Origin: Peptoniphilus phoceensis
GTDB taxonomy: Bacteria > Bacillota > Clostridia > Tissierellales > Peptoniphilaceae
Direction: 5' to 3'
Length of the DNA: 64,000 nt
Assembly (NCBI RefSeq): GCF_001517665.2
Contig: NZ_LN999806.1
Location: forward strand, 116,851 to 180,850
The position numbers were made by a program, and so were the translations under genes. A model generated the notes under the pieces. The model worked only from the letters and a program-made list of their open reading frames with translations, did no database searches and was not told the origin of the DNA. Shown here piece by piece: positions 1-8,928 of this stretch. The first letter of the stretch is position 1. The number at the start of each line of letters is the position of its first letter.

Positions 1-592
1 GAACTCCAAACATTTTATCTGATAAAGTGTTGGCTGTACCTGCACAACCTCCAATATAAGCTGCCCTTGCTCCAAGATTTGCAGCAGAGTAACCTTGTGC
101 TCTTCTTGATCCAAATTCTACTACTGGTCTTCCCTTAGCTTGTCTAACAATTCTTGATGCCTTAGTTGCAATCATAGATTGGTGATTTAAAGTTAAGAGA
201 ACCATAGTTTCAAGCATTTGAGCTTGGATAGCTGGACCTCTCACTGTTAAAAGTGGTTCGCCTGGGAAAGCAAGTGTTCCTTCTGGCATTGCCCAAACAT
301 CACATACAAATTTAAAATCTTTTAGGTAAGCTAAAAATTCTTCGTCAAAAATATTCTTACTTCTTAAAAATTCTATGTCTTCATCAGAAAAATGAAGATT
401 TCCCATGTACTCGATTAATTGTTCAAGTCCTGCAACTATTGTGTATTCTCCATTGTCAGGTACTTCTCTGAAGAACATGTCGAAGATGACAATTTTATCT
501 CTCATTTCTTCTTTAAAAAATCCATTTGCCATTGTAAGTTCATAAAAATCAACAAGCAAAGTGAGGTTTTTCTTTACATTATAATTTACCAT
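1..592 (-). CDS. pncB: Nicotinate phosphoribosyltransferase, N-terminal part (cut by window)
   Basis: Reading the minus strand from the ATG at 592 gives an open frame to the window edge (197 codons). It starts MVNYNVKKNLTLLVDFYELT and includes FPGEPLLTVRGP and VVEFGSRRAQG. The LVDFYELTMANG start and the EFGSRRA segment are typical of nicotinate phosphoribosyltransferases, which make nicotinate mononucleotide from nicotinate and PRPP in NAD salvage. A GGAAG ribosome site lies 5-6 bases upstream of the ATG. The C-terminal half is outside the window. It is divergent from the thiolase gene at 870. Confidence 0.88.
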   Translation of the reverse strand, partial: MVNYNVKKNLTLLVDFYELTMANGFFKEEMRDKIVIFDMFFREVPDNGEYTIVAGLEQLIEYMGNLHFSDEDIEFLRSKNIFDEEFLAYLKDFKFVCDVWAMPEGTLAFPGEPLLTVRGPAIQAQMLETMVLLTLNHQSMIATKASRIVRQAKGRPVVEFGSRRAQGYSAANLGARAAYIGGCAGTANTLSDKMFGV

Positions 593-831
593 TTTATACT
601 TCCTTTTCTTTTTTTAGCTCACGCTTCTTATAGTTAAATTACATAAATTATATCACAAAGGAGATATTTTTTATAATTTAAGTCTTTCTTATCCTATATA
701 TTCCCAAAATTATTTTTATAAAATTCTACTTGTGTTATAATTTTTAAGCAAAACTTTATAGGAGTCTTGATTTTAATAAAAGATTTTAGATTTTTTTAGG
801 CTTTATTTATTTAAAAATTAGTAAATAACTG

Positions 832-840
832 TGATATAAT
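832..840 (+). promoter_or_regulatory. Extended -10 promoter of the TtcA-like gene
   Basis: TGATATAAT reads as an extended -10 element (TG, one base, TATAAT at 835-840), 29 bases ahead of the TTG start at 870. No good -35 is visible, which is acceptable for an extended -10 promoter. Confidence 0.55.
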
Positions 841-869
841 GAAAATAGATTGATGAAGGTGAAATATTT

Positions 870-1688
870 TTGGAAACAATAAAAAGTGTTGTGGACATAG
901 AGAGGTCCCTCATAAAAACTTACAGAAGAGATATTTATAAAAAATTTGTCCAAGGGGTTAATAAATATGAAATGATTAGCCCAGGCGACAAGGTTGCTGT
1001 TGCTATATCAGGTGGCAAGGATTCTCTTACTCTTGCAAAATTAATGCAAGAATTAAAAAGACACAATAAGGTGCCCTTTGACCTTGAATTTATAGCAATG
1101 GATCCTGGTTATCTTCCTGAAAACAGAAAAAGACTTGAATACAACTGTGAAAAACTGGGCATACCTGTTAAGGTTCACGATTCCGATGTCTTTTCTGTGG
1201 CTGAAAAAATGTCAGAAGGTGGATCAACTTGTTACATGTGTGCAAGGATGCGTCGAGGTAATTTATACAACAGAGCACAAGAACTTGGTTGTAACAAACT
1301 TGCTCTTGGCCATCACTTTGATGATGTAATAGAAACTGTTCTACTTAACATTATTTACGCTGGCGATTTTAAAACAATGATGCCAAAGTTAAAGTCAAAA
1401 AACTTTGAAGGACTTGAACTCATTAGACCAATGTATCTTGTAAAGGAAGAAGCAATAATAAGGTTTATGAAATCAACTGGTCTATCTGCTCTTGATTGTG
1501 CCTGCACTGTTACCCAAAAGAAATCTGGCAACAAGAGATTTTTTATAAAAGAACTTATTGAAGAACTAAAAAAAGAAAATAAAAACGTGGATATAAATCT
1601 CTTGCGTGCAACAGAAAATGTAAATATGGAACAAATTTTAGGCTACAAGGAAAAGGGAGAAAGACACGACTTTTTAGAATTTTACTAA
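870..1688 (+). CDS. ttcA: TtcA-family tRNA 2-thiocytidine biosynthesis protein
   Basis: This 272-residue protein is an adenine-nucleotide alpha-hydrolase of the PP-loop type. The PP-loop SGGKDS is at about residues 47-52, a CYMC pair at 121-124, and a second Cys pair (DCAC) near residue 210. TtcA proteins adenylate cytidine 32 of tRNA and use cysteines, usually with an iron-sulfur cluster, to introduce sulfur. The frame opens with TTG at 870, supported by GGTGA about 8 bases upstream; no ATG fits better. It is a single-gene unit between pncB and fprA. The family call is firm; the exact tRNA substrate is inferred from family. Confidence 0.82.
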   Translation: METIKSVVDIERSLIKTYRRDIYKKFVQGVNKYEMISPGDKVAVAISGGKDSLTLAKLMQELKRHNKVPFDLEFIAMDPGYLPENRKRLEYNCEKLGIPVKVHDSDVFSVAEKMSEGGSTCYMCARMRRGNLYNRAQELGCNKLALGHHFDDVIETVLLNIIYAGDFKTMMPKLKSKNFEGLELIRPMYLVKEEAIIRFMKSTGLSALDCACTVTQKKSGNKRFFIKELIEELKKENKNVDINLLRATENVNMEQILGYKEKGERHDFLEFY

Positions 1689-1833
1689 AATCAAAATTAT
1701 TCTAAAGTTCTGATTTTTATTGGGATTATGGGGTATTAAATTACTTATAGTGAATTTTTTGATTTAAAATTTTAGCTTATTCAAATTAGAAATAAATTTT
1801 TAAAAATATTTAATATAAATATAAGGAGGATAT

Positions 1834-3042
1834 ATGGAAAATTTATTGTCAGTGCCTATTAAAAATGATATTTATTTCATAGGTACAAATGATAGAAAAA
1901 CAGAATTATTTGAAGGAATGTGGCCACTACCAAAGGGAGTTGCTTACAACTCTTACGTGCTTAAAGGTGAAAAAAATATACTTTTTGATTTAGTAAGAGT
2001 TAACACAATTGACGATTACATTCAAAAGATAAATGAAATTATTGGGGAAAATGAAAAAATTGATTACATAGTAATCAATCACATGGAACCAGACCACACA
2101 TCTTCAATTATATCAATTTTGGACATCTATCCAGATGCAAAGCTTGTTACAAACAAAAAGGCTGTGGCAATGCTAAAGAACTTCTACGAAGTTACTGACA
2201 ACATCATAGAAGTTAAGGACGGGGAAACCGTAGAACTTGGAGATAGAAAAATTACTTTCTACACAACTCCAATGGTTCACTGGCCAGAATCTATGGTTGC
2301 CTATGAAGAAAAAACTAAGACTTTATTCTCACAAGATATTTTTGGCGGTTTTGGAACACTTGATGGTGGAATCTTCGATGACCAAATCGAATACAATTCA
2401 CAATATCTAGAAGAAACAACTAGATATTTCATCAACATAGTTGGAAAATATGCAAGCCAAGCATTAAAGGCTCTAAAAAAATTAGAAAATCTTGATGTTG
2501 AATTAATTTGTCCAGACCACGGACCTATTTGGAGAGAAAATCCTCAAAAAATTATCGACATCTACACATCACTTGCAAAACAAGAAACAATTGATGGCTG
2601 TGTAGTTATTTATGGTTCAATGTATGGAAACACTGAAACAATGGCAGAAGCTGTTGCCAGAGGACTTGCCGAAGGTGGACTTAAAGATGTAAAAGTAAGA
2701 GATATTACAAAGACATCTAATTCTTATCTTCTATCAGATATTTGGAGATACAAGGGAGTTATCTTGGGATCATGTTCTTACGACAACAACCTATTCCCTC
2801 CAATGAATTATCTTTTGACAGAAGTTTCTCACCAAAGAATGAAAAATAATTATTGGGGAATTTTCGGTACTTTCTCATGGTCTGGTGGAGCTTTAAGAAC
2901 TCTAAAAAAATACATGGAAGATGGCAAGTACGATGTTCTTGACACTCAACTTGAAATTCAAGGTGCAGCAACTGACGAAGAATTAAAACAATTAATTGAC
3001 TTTGGAAAAGAAATGGCTGCAAAAATCTTAGCAGATAAATAA
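1834..3042 (+). CDS. fprA: A-type flavoprotein (flavo-diiron oxygen/NO reductase)
   Basis: This 402-residue protein has an N-terminal metallo-beta-lactamase-like domain with the diiron signature HMEPDH (H83, E85, D87, H88), a later VHWPE histidine, SQDIFGG and CPDHGP. A C-terminal flavodoxin domain starts near residue 258 (YGSMYGNTETMAE, the FMN phosphate loop). Enzymes of this type reduce oxygen to water or nitric oxide to N2O in the cytoplasm of anaerobes, taking electrons from rubredoxin or a reductase. AAGGAGG sits just upstream of the ATG. It is a single-gene unit closed by the hairpin at 3058-3087. Confidence 0.95.
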   Translation: MENLLSVPIKNDIYFIGTNDRKTELFEGMWPLPKGVAYNSYVLKGEKNILFDLVRVNTIDDYIQKINEIIGENEKIDYIVINHMEPDHTSSIISILDIYPDAKLVTNKKAVAMLKNFYEVTDNIIEVKDGETVELGDRKITFYTTPMVHWPESMVAYEEKTKTLFSQDIFGGFGTLDGGIFDDQIEYNSQYLEETTRYFINIVGKYASQALKALKKLENLDVELICPDHGPIWRENPQKIIDIYTSLAKQETIDGCVVIYGSMYGNTETMAEAVARGLAEGGLKDVKVRDITKTSNSYLLSDIWRYKGVILGSCSYDNNLFPPMNYLLTEVSHQRMKNNYWGIFGTFSWSGGALRTLKKYMEDGKYDVLDTQLEIQGAATDEELKQLIDFGKEMAAKILADK

Positions 3043-3057
3043 TCTTATAATTTAAAG

Positions 3058-3087
3058 ATCTCCACTTTTTATGGTGGAGATTTTTTG
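3058..3087 (+). terminator. Rho-independent terminator after fprA
   Basis: An 8-bp stem, ATCTCCAC (3058-3065) with GTGGAGAT (3074-3081), is followed by a run of six T, 15 bases after the fprA stop codon. Confidence 0.9.
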
Positions 3088-3177
3088 TATAATAAATTTT
3101 ATAAACTCTTTGAAATTTTAATATCAAAAAGGCATATTAATCTAAATTATAAAAATTTAAAATTAAAAATATGCATA

Positions 3178-3585
3178 AAAAAAGAATGTCTTTATATTTA
3201 TACAAGAAAAAGACATCCTTTTTAAATTTCCAATTCCATCCAACTTAAACTTTTTGGTTCAATCACATCTATCACCTATAATCTTTATTTACTAAAGTCA
3301 TATATAAATTAAGCTTTTGTAAGAGCTCCCAACTCTAGGACTCTTTGCCATTTATATAAAAACTAAGAGTAAATCTCATTAATTCTTACAATTTACACTA
3401 TTTACCATCAACTAATTACTTTTTCTCATTCGATTTATATAAAAGCCTCATTAAATTTTAATAAAAAGGCTAACAAATTTAATAAAAATCAAATACGCTT
3501 TTACTTTTACTTGGATGGAATTGTCATTTTTCTCACCAAATAAGTTAATCAATTTCTTTACTTTAATACGTTAATCTTATTTGGT
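3178..3585 (-). ncRNA. Candidate structured non-coding RNA (about 400 nt)
   Basis: The 600-base gap between fprA and the Spx-like gene has no credible ORF but has the layout of an RNA gene on the minus strand. A consensus promoter (3592-3619) is followed, at the predicted 5' end, by a perfect 10-bp stem, ACCAAATAAG (3576-3585 with 3535-3544). Next is a long domain closed by a perfect 12-bp stem, AATTCCATCCAA (3511-3522 with 3232-3243). Smaller hairpins lie inside it (AGCCT/AGGCT near 3442-3470, AAGAG/CTCTT near 3321-3345). A terminator-like hairpin with a T run lies at 3177-3223. I see no match to the conserved motifs of RNase P, tmRNA, SRP or any riboswitch I know, so the class is unassigned. 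Confidence 0.55.
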
Positions 3586-3591
3586 ATTAAT

Positions 3592-3619
3592 ATTATACCA
3601 CACAAAACTATTTTGTAAA
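3592..3619 (-). promoter_or_regulatory. Strong promoter of the candidate ncRNA
   Basis: On the minus strand TTTACA (3614-3619) and TATAAT (3592-3597) are 16 bases apart, and TG one base before the -10 makes it an extended -10. The predicted start, near 3585, coincides with the first paired base of the 5' stem. No minus-strand protein gene lies downstream before the terminator at 3177. Confidence 0.7.
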
Positions 3620-3691
3620 CACTTTTTTAAAAAATTTTTAAAATTTTTTTATATTTTTTTATAGTATAATTTGTTTTAAGAGGAGGATATT

Positions 3692-4042
3692 ATGAATACT
3701 TTAATTGGATATAAAAAATGCAGTACTTGCAAAAATATTGAAAAACTTTTAGAAGAAAAAAATATTTCCTATGGATATAGAGAAATCGACAAGGATCTCT
3801 TGAGTACAGAAGAACTTAAAAAAATAAAAGAAATGGCAGATATAGACATCTACAAACTTTTTAACTCATCTGGAGTAAGGTATAGAGAACTTAATCTAAA
3901 GGACAAGAAAAAGGATATGACTGACGATGAAATCTACGGACTTCTTTCAAGTGACGGTATGCTAGTAAAAAGACCAATTCTTTTAAAAGATGACAAGGCC
4001 TATGTAGGTCCCCAAGTCAAAAAATATTTAGAGAACTTATAA
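3692..4042 (+). CDS. Spx/ArsC-family thioredoxin-fold protein
   Basis: This 116-residue protein begins MNTLIGYKKCSTCKNIEKLL, with a CxxC redox pair at residues 10-13, and has the ArsC/Spx family layout (FNSSGVRYRELNLKDK, then LVKRPILL). Proteins of this length are either glutaredoxin-type arsenate reductases or Spx-like transcription factors that sense disulfide stress. YffB-like proteins of unknown role are also possible. TATAAT at 3665-3670 and an AGGAGG site precede the ATG. It has no link to the arsenic operon 30 kb away, whose ArsC is of the unrelated phosphatase type. Confidence 0.85.
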   Translation: MNTLIGYKKCSTCKNIEKLLEEKNISYGYREIDKDLLSTEELKKIKEMADIDIYKLFNSSGVRYRELNLKDKKKDMTDDEIYGLLSSDGMLVKRPILLKDDKAYVGPQVKKYLENL

Positions 4043-4090
4043 AAATTTATAAGTAAATTTCTAAATAAAATTTATTTTATAAGTAAAATA

Positions 4091-4117
4091 AGTGCAAGAA
4101 AAAAATCTTGCACTTTT
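4091..4117. terminator. Bidirectional terminator between convergent genes
   Basis: AGTGCAAGA (4091-4099) pairs with TCTTGCACT (4106-4114), with T runs on both strands. It separates the Spx-like gene (plus) from the ClC gene (minus). Confidence 0.88.
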
Positions 4118-4127
4118 TTATTAGTTA

Positions 4128-5663
4128 TTATTCTCCCTTAAAAAATTCATCTATATCGAGAGAGTCTTCTGCGTTTATTAATACAGTTATTTTATCTCCA
4201 AGCAGGATCAAGTCATCTGCCTTTGGTACAAATTCACTTCCATCTCTTTCAATGGAAAGAATTATAAGGTGTCTTGGGAATTTTATATCTCTTAGGCTTT
4301 TATTTATATTGACAAAATCATCTGAAACAGTATACTCAAAAACTGAATAATCGCCAAGTTCTTTTTCTTTTGCAGTAAGTAAATTTTTATCTTTTAACTG
4401 TCTTTCAAAAAGAGTGTCGTAAATTGGTGCAACTTTCAAAAGTTCTGCAACATAGTAGGACACCATAACCACAATGGATAGGGCAATTAAGTGTTCAAAA
4501 GTTTTTGTCATTTCTGAAACTAAAATTATGGATAGAATTGGACTTCTGACAACTGAAGCTAAAATTCCACTCATGCCCAAGATTATAAAGTTGATGTAAT
4601 AGTCGTTTAGGGCAAAAGTTCCATCTAAGATAGAAAAAACTAAAGCTCCACAAGATCCTCCAATAACTAGGACAGGTAAGAATATTCCACCTTGGACACC
4701 TGATCCGTAACAAAATGTTGTGTAAAATAATTTTACCAAAAGTATGGCAAGTATATATTTTACTGCAAATCTTTCCTTTGCCATTTTTTCTAGAAGCCCG
4801 TGTCCTCCTCCAGTTCCTTCAAAAAACATAAATCCAACAAGTATTGTAACTCCCATTAAAAGTGCATATTTTAAAATTTTTGAATCTATTTTTTTAAATA
4901 AGTCCTGAAATTTTGTTATTAAGTGGTTATAAATTCCTCCAACTAAACCTGTCAAAATTCCAATAACAATGGGAAGCCAAATTAATTTCATTGGCAGTGA
5001 TTTTGTCACAAAGAAGGAAAAGGAAGTTTCTGCTCCCATAATTACAAAGGAAACATAATTTGCCACTATTGATGCAATAAGTGCTGGCAAGAGAACAAAT
5101 TTTGAATAGGACTTGTGAAGTTCTTCTATGGCAAAAATTGCTCCAGCCATAGGTGCGTTAAAGGCTGCGGCAAGTCCTGCTGCTGCTCCTGCTGTTATCA
5201 TATACTTTATTTCATCAGGTGGTCTTCTAAGAGATTTGCCCAAAAACTTTGCCGCAGCTCCACCCATTTGGATAGATGGACCTTCTCTTCCAAGCGAAAA
5301 TCCCATGAGATTTCCCAGTCCTCCACCTACAATTTTGGAAACAAGTGTTGGGACTTCATTCATCTTAAATTTGCCAAGGATTTCTCCCCTAATTTGTGGA
5401 ATACCACTTCCACCTGATAGGGGTGCCCATTTTAATAATTTGTAGATTATAAAAGAAATTAAGCTTGCCAAAACTATTAAAATAAATAAAGATTTTATAT
5501 TAAATTCCTTATACAAAAATGCCCTATACATGTCCATTTTCATTATTACAAATCTATATAGAACAGAAAAAATCCCAGCAAAAAAGCCCACCATTATGGC
5601 ATCTAAAAGCATGCTAAAGATTAATTTGTCCTTTCTATTTATATCATTTCTCAACTTTTTCAC
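4128..5663 (-). CDS. ClC-family chloride channel/antiporter with C-terminal TrkA-C domain
   Basis: This 511-residue membrane protein has the ClC signatures GSGIPQIRG (about residue 86), GREGPSIQMG (about 125, containing the gating glutamate) and GGIFLPVLVIG (about 320). The last 80 residues (SVFEYTVSDDF to DEFFKGE) look like a TrkA-C regulatory domain, known in some bacterial ClCs. It would exchange chloride for protons or conduct chloride across the membrane. The start is GTG at 5663, inside the end of the upstream gene (20-bp overlap). A TTG at 5654 with GGGGTG six bases ahead is an alternative start. Confidence 0.92.
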   Translation of the reverse strand: MKKLRNDINRKDKLIFSMLLDAIMVGFFAGIFSVLYRFVIMKMDMYRAFLYKEFNIKSLFILIVLASLISFIIYKLLKWAPLSGGSGIPQIRGEILGKFKMNEVPTLVSKIVGGGLGNLMGFSLGREGPSIQMGGAAAKFLGKSLRRPPDEIKYMITAGAAAGLAAAFNAPMAGAIFAIEELHKSYSKFVLLPALIASIVANYVSFVIMGAETSFSFFVTKSLPMKLIWLPIVIGILTGLVGGIYNHLITKFQDLFKKIDSKILKYALLMGVTILVGFMFFEGTGGGHGLLEKMAKERFAVKYILAILLVKLFYTTFCYGSGVQGGIFLPVLVIGGSCGALVFSILDGTFALNDYYINFIILGMSGILASVVRSPILSIILVSEMTKTFEHLIALSIVVMVSYYVAELLKVAPIYDTLFERQLKDKNLLTAKEKELGDYSVFEYTVSDDFVNINKSLRDIKFPRHLIILSIERDGSEFVPKADDLILLGDKITVLINAEDSLDIDEFFKGE

Positions 5664-6840
5664 CCCATCTCAATCTCTTCCAAGCCTCTTCATCTAATTT
5701 CAAAATTTCTATATATTCTTTTTCTTTTTCAATTTTTTCTGGCACTGTATAAAAATTGACATTTAATTTTTTTATATTTTCACCATCAATATCAGCAATT
5801 AATTTAAACTTTTTAGATCTTATAAAATTATAAAATCTCGCATTTATAAGGGTCTTTCCATCGTGATAAATTAATTTTTTTGTCTTTGGATAATAGGACA
5901 TCCTAAAAGACCTGTCATTGATTTTCCCCTTTAGGGTTTTTAAATCTCCATTTTCTTCAGGCTCAATATAAATTTTAGTTTCTGGAAATTTTAATTCCAA
6001 ATAATCCTTTATAGTAAGGGCATACTTAGAATCATCTGATTTTAATCTCAAAAGATTTCCCTCATCATCTGTTGAGATATAAAAAACTATTAAATCTCTC
6101 TTATCTAAATCATAGGAAATTTTTGAAAATTCATCTCTCAAAAAGCTTGAAAAATAAGTGTAAGGAAAGTAATTTTCTTCTTTATAAAAATCTTCTATCT
6201 TATCCATTAGATCTTTTAAGTCTTTGGACTTTAATTTTACTTCATAACTTTTTTCGGAGATCTTTTTTACTTTAGTTCTCCTAATTATCTCTGTCCATTC
6301 TTTTTTCACATATTTTTTTAGTTCCGAATTCTTTTCAGAAGGAGAAACTGGTGGAAGAAATAATTTTTTGTTGTCCAAACTATAGCCAAGGTCTGATAAA
6401 ACTTTGGAGTCGCGAGAAAGGTTAAGCATAGTATTTCTGTCAATGTATAGGGGAAGACTTGCTATATCCTCTCTAAGAAGGTAAACATCACTATTTATAA
6501 TTTTTTCACCATAAGTTTCAATCTCATGATTTACTTCTTTTCTCTCGTAAAAATATCTAGATTTGTCGCTTGCTGACTGGTGATTTATTATATTTAACTT
6601 GTCGCCCCTATTGTTTTCACAAGAAAGTCTTAGTCCATAATCTCCAGAAGCTTTTACCTTGTTAAAGATGTCACTAAAGCCAAAATCTTGGAAATAGTCA
6701 TCTGCAAAGGCAAAAATCCTGTCGTCTATTGTGTAGAGAATTTCTGCAACAATTTTTTTTGGATATCTATTAAAAGAAGATACTGCAAAAAAAATCCCAG
6801 CTGCCAAAATAATTATTAAAATTAAAGTTTTTTTCTTCAT
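5644..6840 (-). CDS. Membrane-anchored protein of unknown function
   Basis: This 398-residue protein has one hydrophobic N-terminal segment (KTLILIIILAAGIFFAVSSF), either an uncleaved anchor or a signal peptide without an obvious lipobox. The long hydrophilic, Lys/Asp/Glu-rich remainder would lie outside the membrane. I do not recognise the family. Its 3' end overlaps the ClC gene by 20 bp, so the two are probably translationally coupled and may act together, but nothing in the sequence shows a shared function. Confidence 0.7.
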   Translation of the reverse strand: MKKKTLILIIILAAGIFFAVSSFNRYPKKIVAEILYTIDDRIFAFADDYFQDFGFSDIFNKVKASGDYGLRLSCENNRGDKLNIINHQSASDKSRYFYERKEVNHEIETYGEKIINSDVYLLREDIASLPLYIDRNTMLNLSRDSKVLSDLGYSLDNKKLFLPPVSPSEKNSELKKYVKKEWTEIIRRTKVKKISEKSYEVKLKSKDLKDLMDKIEDFYKEENYFPYTYFSSFLRDEFSKISYDLDKRDLIVFYISTDDEGNLLRLKSDDSKYALTIKDYLELKFPETKIYIEPEENGDLKTLKGKINDRSFRMSYYPKTKKLIYHDGKTLINARFYNFIRSKKFKLIADIDGENIKKLNVNFYTVPEKIEKEKEYIEILKLDEEAWKRLRWGEKVEK

Positions 6841-6902
6841 AAAATCACTGCTTTTTTTTATATTACTTATAGTTTACAATAAATCTTCTCTTTATTGCAA
6901 TG

Positions 6903-6923
6903 AAAAAGGCACCAAGAGGTGCC
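6903..6923 (-). terminator. Terminator after the MATE gene
   Basis: GGCACC (6908-6913) pairs with GGTGCC (6918-6923) around a 4-base loop; on the minus strand a T run follows (6903-6907). Confidence 0.85.
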
Positions 6924-6953
6924 AAATTCTATTAATTCTTTTATAAAATTTAT

Positions 6954-8306
6954 TTAAAAATCAAAATCTTTTCTCCACTTTCCAAATTTAAAATAAATTG
7001 CCATAATTAGGAAATTTGCAAGATAAGAAACTGGATAAATTATGGATATTACCCTTATTGAATTGTAAATTGGCATTGCAAAGTAAACTATTACAATCCT
7101 AAATATACAAATTGTTAGAAGAGAAATAATCATGGGTCCCATTGCGTGTCCACTTCCTCTTATAAAGCCAGATATTGTTTCTGAAAGTCCAAAGGACCAT
7201 ATTCCAAGACTCAAAATCTTCAGGAAGTCTGCCCCATAGGCAACGACATCAGGATCAGAATTAAATATTGCAATAAGAGGACTTGCCAAGAAGTATGCTA
7301 TTAGTGACAATACAAAAGCAATTCCAAATACAATTAATAGTGAAACTTTCATACCTTCACGAAGTCTGTCAAATTTTTGGGCACCAAAGTTTTGTCCCGA
7401 AAAAGTTGTAGCTGCAAGAGCAATAGCTTGCAGGGACATAAATAAAAATCCATCTATTCTTCCTTCTGCCGCAACACCTGCTATGGCATCTGGTCCAAAG
7501 GAATTTATCTTCGCTTGGAAAATTACATTAGTAAAGGACAAGAGAGCTGTTTGAACTCCTGTTGGGATACCAACTTCAAAAATTCTCTTAGCTTCAAACT
7601 TGTGAAGTTTTATTTCACTTCTTCTAAGTTTATAAGATCCATCAGTTTTTAGGAGTGAATAAGTTACAAGAATTGCTGATGTAACTTGAGATGCAAGGGT
7701 TGCAATACCTGCTCCTAGTACTGACATCTTTAAAAATCCTACTAACAATAAGTCAAGGGCAATATTTACAATAGCAGAAACGCACAAAAAGTTAAAAGGT
7801 CTCTTGGAGTCGCCTGTTGCTCTTAGGATTGATGCTCCCATGTTGTATATAAGAATTGGAACTGTTCCTAGGAAAAATACCCTCATGTAAATTGTCGCAT
7901 CTTGTAAAATTTCCTGTGGTGTGTCCATTATCCTTAGGAAAAATGGCGTAGTAAAATAACCAAAGGCCGTTATAATAAGACCCGAAACTAGTCCGAGAAA
8001 ATAAGAACAACCCACAGATCTTTTTAAAGCTTCTCTGTCATTGGAACCATAGTAAAGAGAAATTATTACTGATGCACCAGTTGTAAGCCCAAGGAAAAGA
8101 CCAATCAAAAGGTTTGAAACAGGTCCAGTTGCTCCAACGGCTGCCATGGGGTTTTTGCCAGCAAATCTTCCCACTATCATAAGGTCAGCTGTGTTGTAGA
8201 GCTGTTGCAAAAAGTTTGTGAGAAGAAGGGGAATGGCAAATTTAATTATCCCTTCGACAATTGAGCCTTCTGTCAAATTTATATTTCTGCTTATTTTTTT
8301 ACTCAT
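6954..8306 (-). CDS. MATE-family multidrug efflux transporter
   Basis: This 450-residue protein with about 12 hydrophobic segments matches MATE exporters: FAIPLLLTNFLQQLYNTADL near the N-terminus and GRFAGKNPMAAVGATGP. It would expel cationic drugs or metabolites against a sodium or proton gradient. Two in-frame ATGs exist. The second (8306) is chosen because the GAGG site stands only one base before the first (8312) but 7 before the second. The second ATG overlaps the nnrE stop (ATGAGTAA), so the two are coupled. Confidence 0.92.
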   Translation of the reverse strand: MSKKISRNINLTEGSIVEGIIKFAIPLLLTNFLQQLYNTADLMIVGRFAGKNPMAAVGATGPVSNLLIGLFLGLTTGASVIISLYYGSNDREALKRSVGCSYFLGLVSGLIITAFGYFTTPFFLRIMDTPQEILQDATIYMRVFFLGTVPILIYNMGASILRATGDSKRPFNFLCVSAIVNIALDLLLVGFLKMSVLGAGIATLASQVTSAILVTYSLLKTDGSYKLRRSEIKLHKFEAKRIFEVGIPTGVQTALLSFTNVIFQAKINSFGPDAIAGVAAEGRIDGFLFMSLQAIALAATTFSGQNFGAQKFDRLREGMKVSLLIVFGIAFVLSLIAYFLASPLIAIFNSDPDVVAYGADFLKILSLGIWSFGLSETISGFIRGSGHAMGPMIISLLTICIFRIVIVYFAMPIYNSIRVISIIYPVSYLANFLIMAIYFKFGKWRKDFDF

Positions 8307-8922
8307 TGGCATACCTCACAATCCCTATATATATTTTTTTAAGTTCTCCCACCTTGCTATTTAAAAGTTCTCCCTTTTTTATGTCCGAAATAGCATAAGT
8401 AAGATTAGACGCTACACAATTACCGTACTCATCTCCAGTATCTGCATCCATTCCAGAAGGGATATCCACAGCAATGACATAATTTCCATGTTCATTTATA
8501 CAGTTGATTAAGTTTTTATAAAAAGAATTTAAATCTCTATTTAAACCAACCCCAAAAATGGCGTCAATAGTAACTTCATTGACTTCTAGTGATTCAACTA
8601 AGTCATCAAAATTTTCGTCTTCTATATAATTTATTTCAGTAAGTTTTTCCAAAATTTCTAAATTTTTTGAAAATTCTCTAGTGGGATATTCGCCAACTAC
8701 AAATACCTCAACTAGTTTTCCACTTAGTATTAGGTGCCTTGCAATGACAAGACCATCGCCACCATTATTTCCCTTACCGCAAATTATTGTAAAGGAATCG
8801 TACTGATTAATTTCACGATATATTCCCATTCCTGCATTTTCCATTAAAATAAGAGAATCAATTTTATATTCATCTATTGTTCTCTTCTCTAGTTCAATCA
8901 TTTTATTTTTTGAAATTGTCAC
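8299..8922 (-). CDS. nnrE: NAD(P)HX epimerase (YjeF N-terminal domain, stand-alone)
   Basis: The protein (about 207 residues) carries GKGNNGGDGLVIARHL and later VDIPSGMDADTG, hallmarks of the YjeF N-domain that epimerises hydrated NADH and NADPH so that they can be repaired. In most bacteria this domain is fused to the NnrD dehydratase; here it stands alone and no NnrD is in the window. The GGAGGG site directly abuts the upstream ATG (8928) but is 7 bases from GTG 8922, so GTG is preferred. It is the first gene of a two-gene unit with the MATE transporter. Confidence 0.85.
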   Translation of the reverse strand: MTISKNKMIELEKRTIDEYKIDSLILMENAGMGIYREINQYDSFTIICGKGNNGGDGLVIARHLILSGKLVEVFVVGEYPTREFSKNLEILEKLTEINYIEDENFDDLVESLEVNEVTIDAIFGVGLNRDLNSFYKNLINCINEHGNYVIAVDIPSGMDADTGDEYGNCVASNLTYAISDIKKGELLNSKVGELKKIYIGIVRYANE

Positions 8923-8928
8923 AGTCAT

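Noticed and set aside
3232..3522. MITE-like non-coding segment with 12-bp terminal inverted repeats
   Set aside because: A consensus promoter and a terminator flank the segment and the stems nest as in an RNA; no target-site duplication is visible. The ncRNA reading is preferred.
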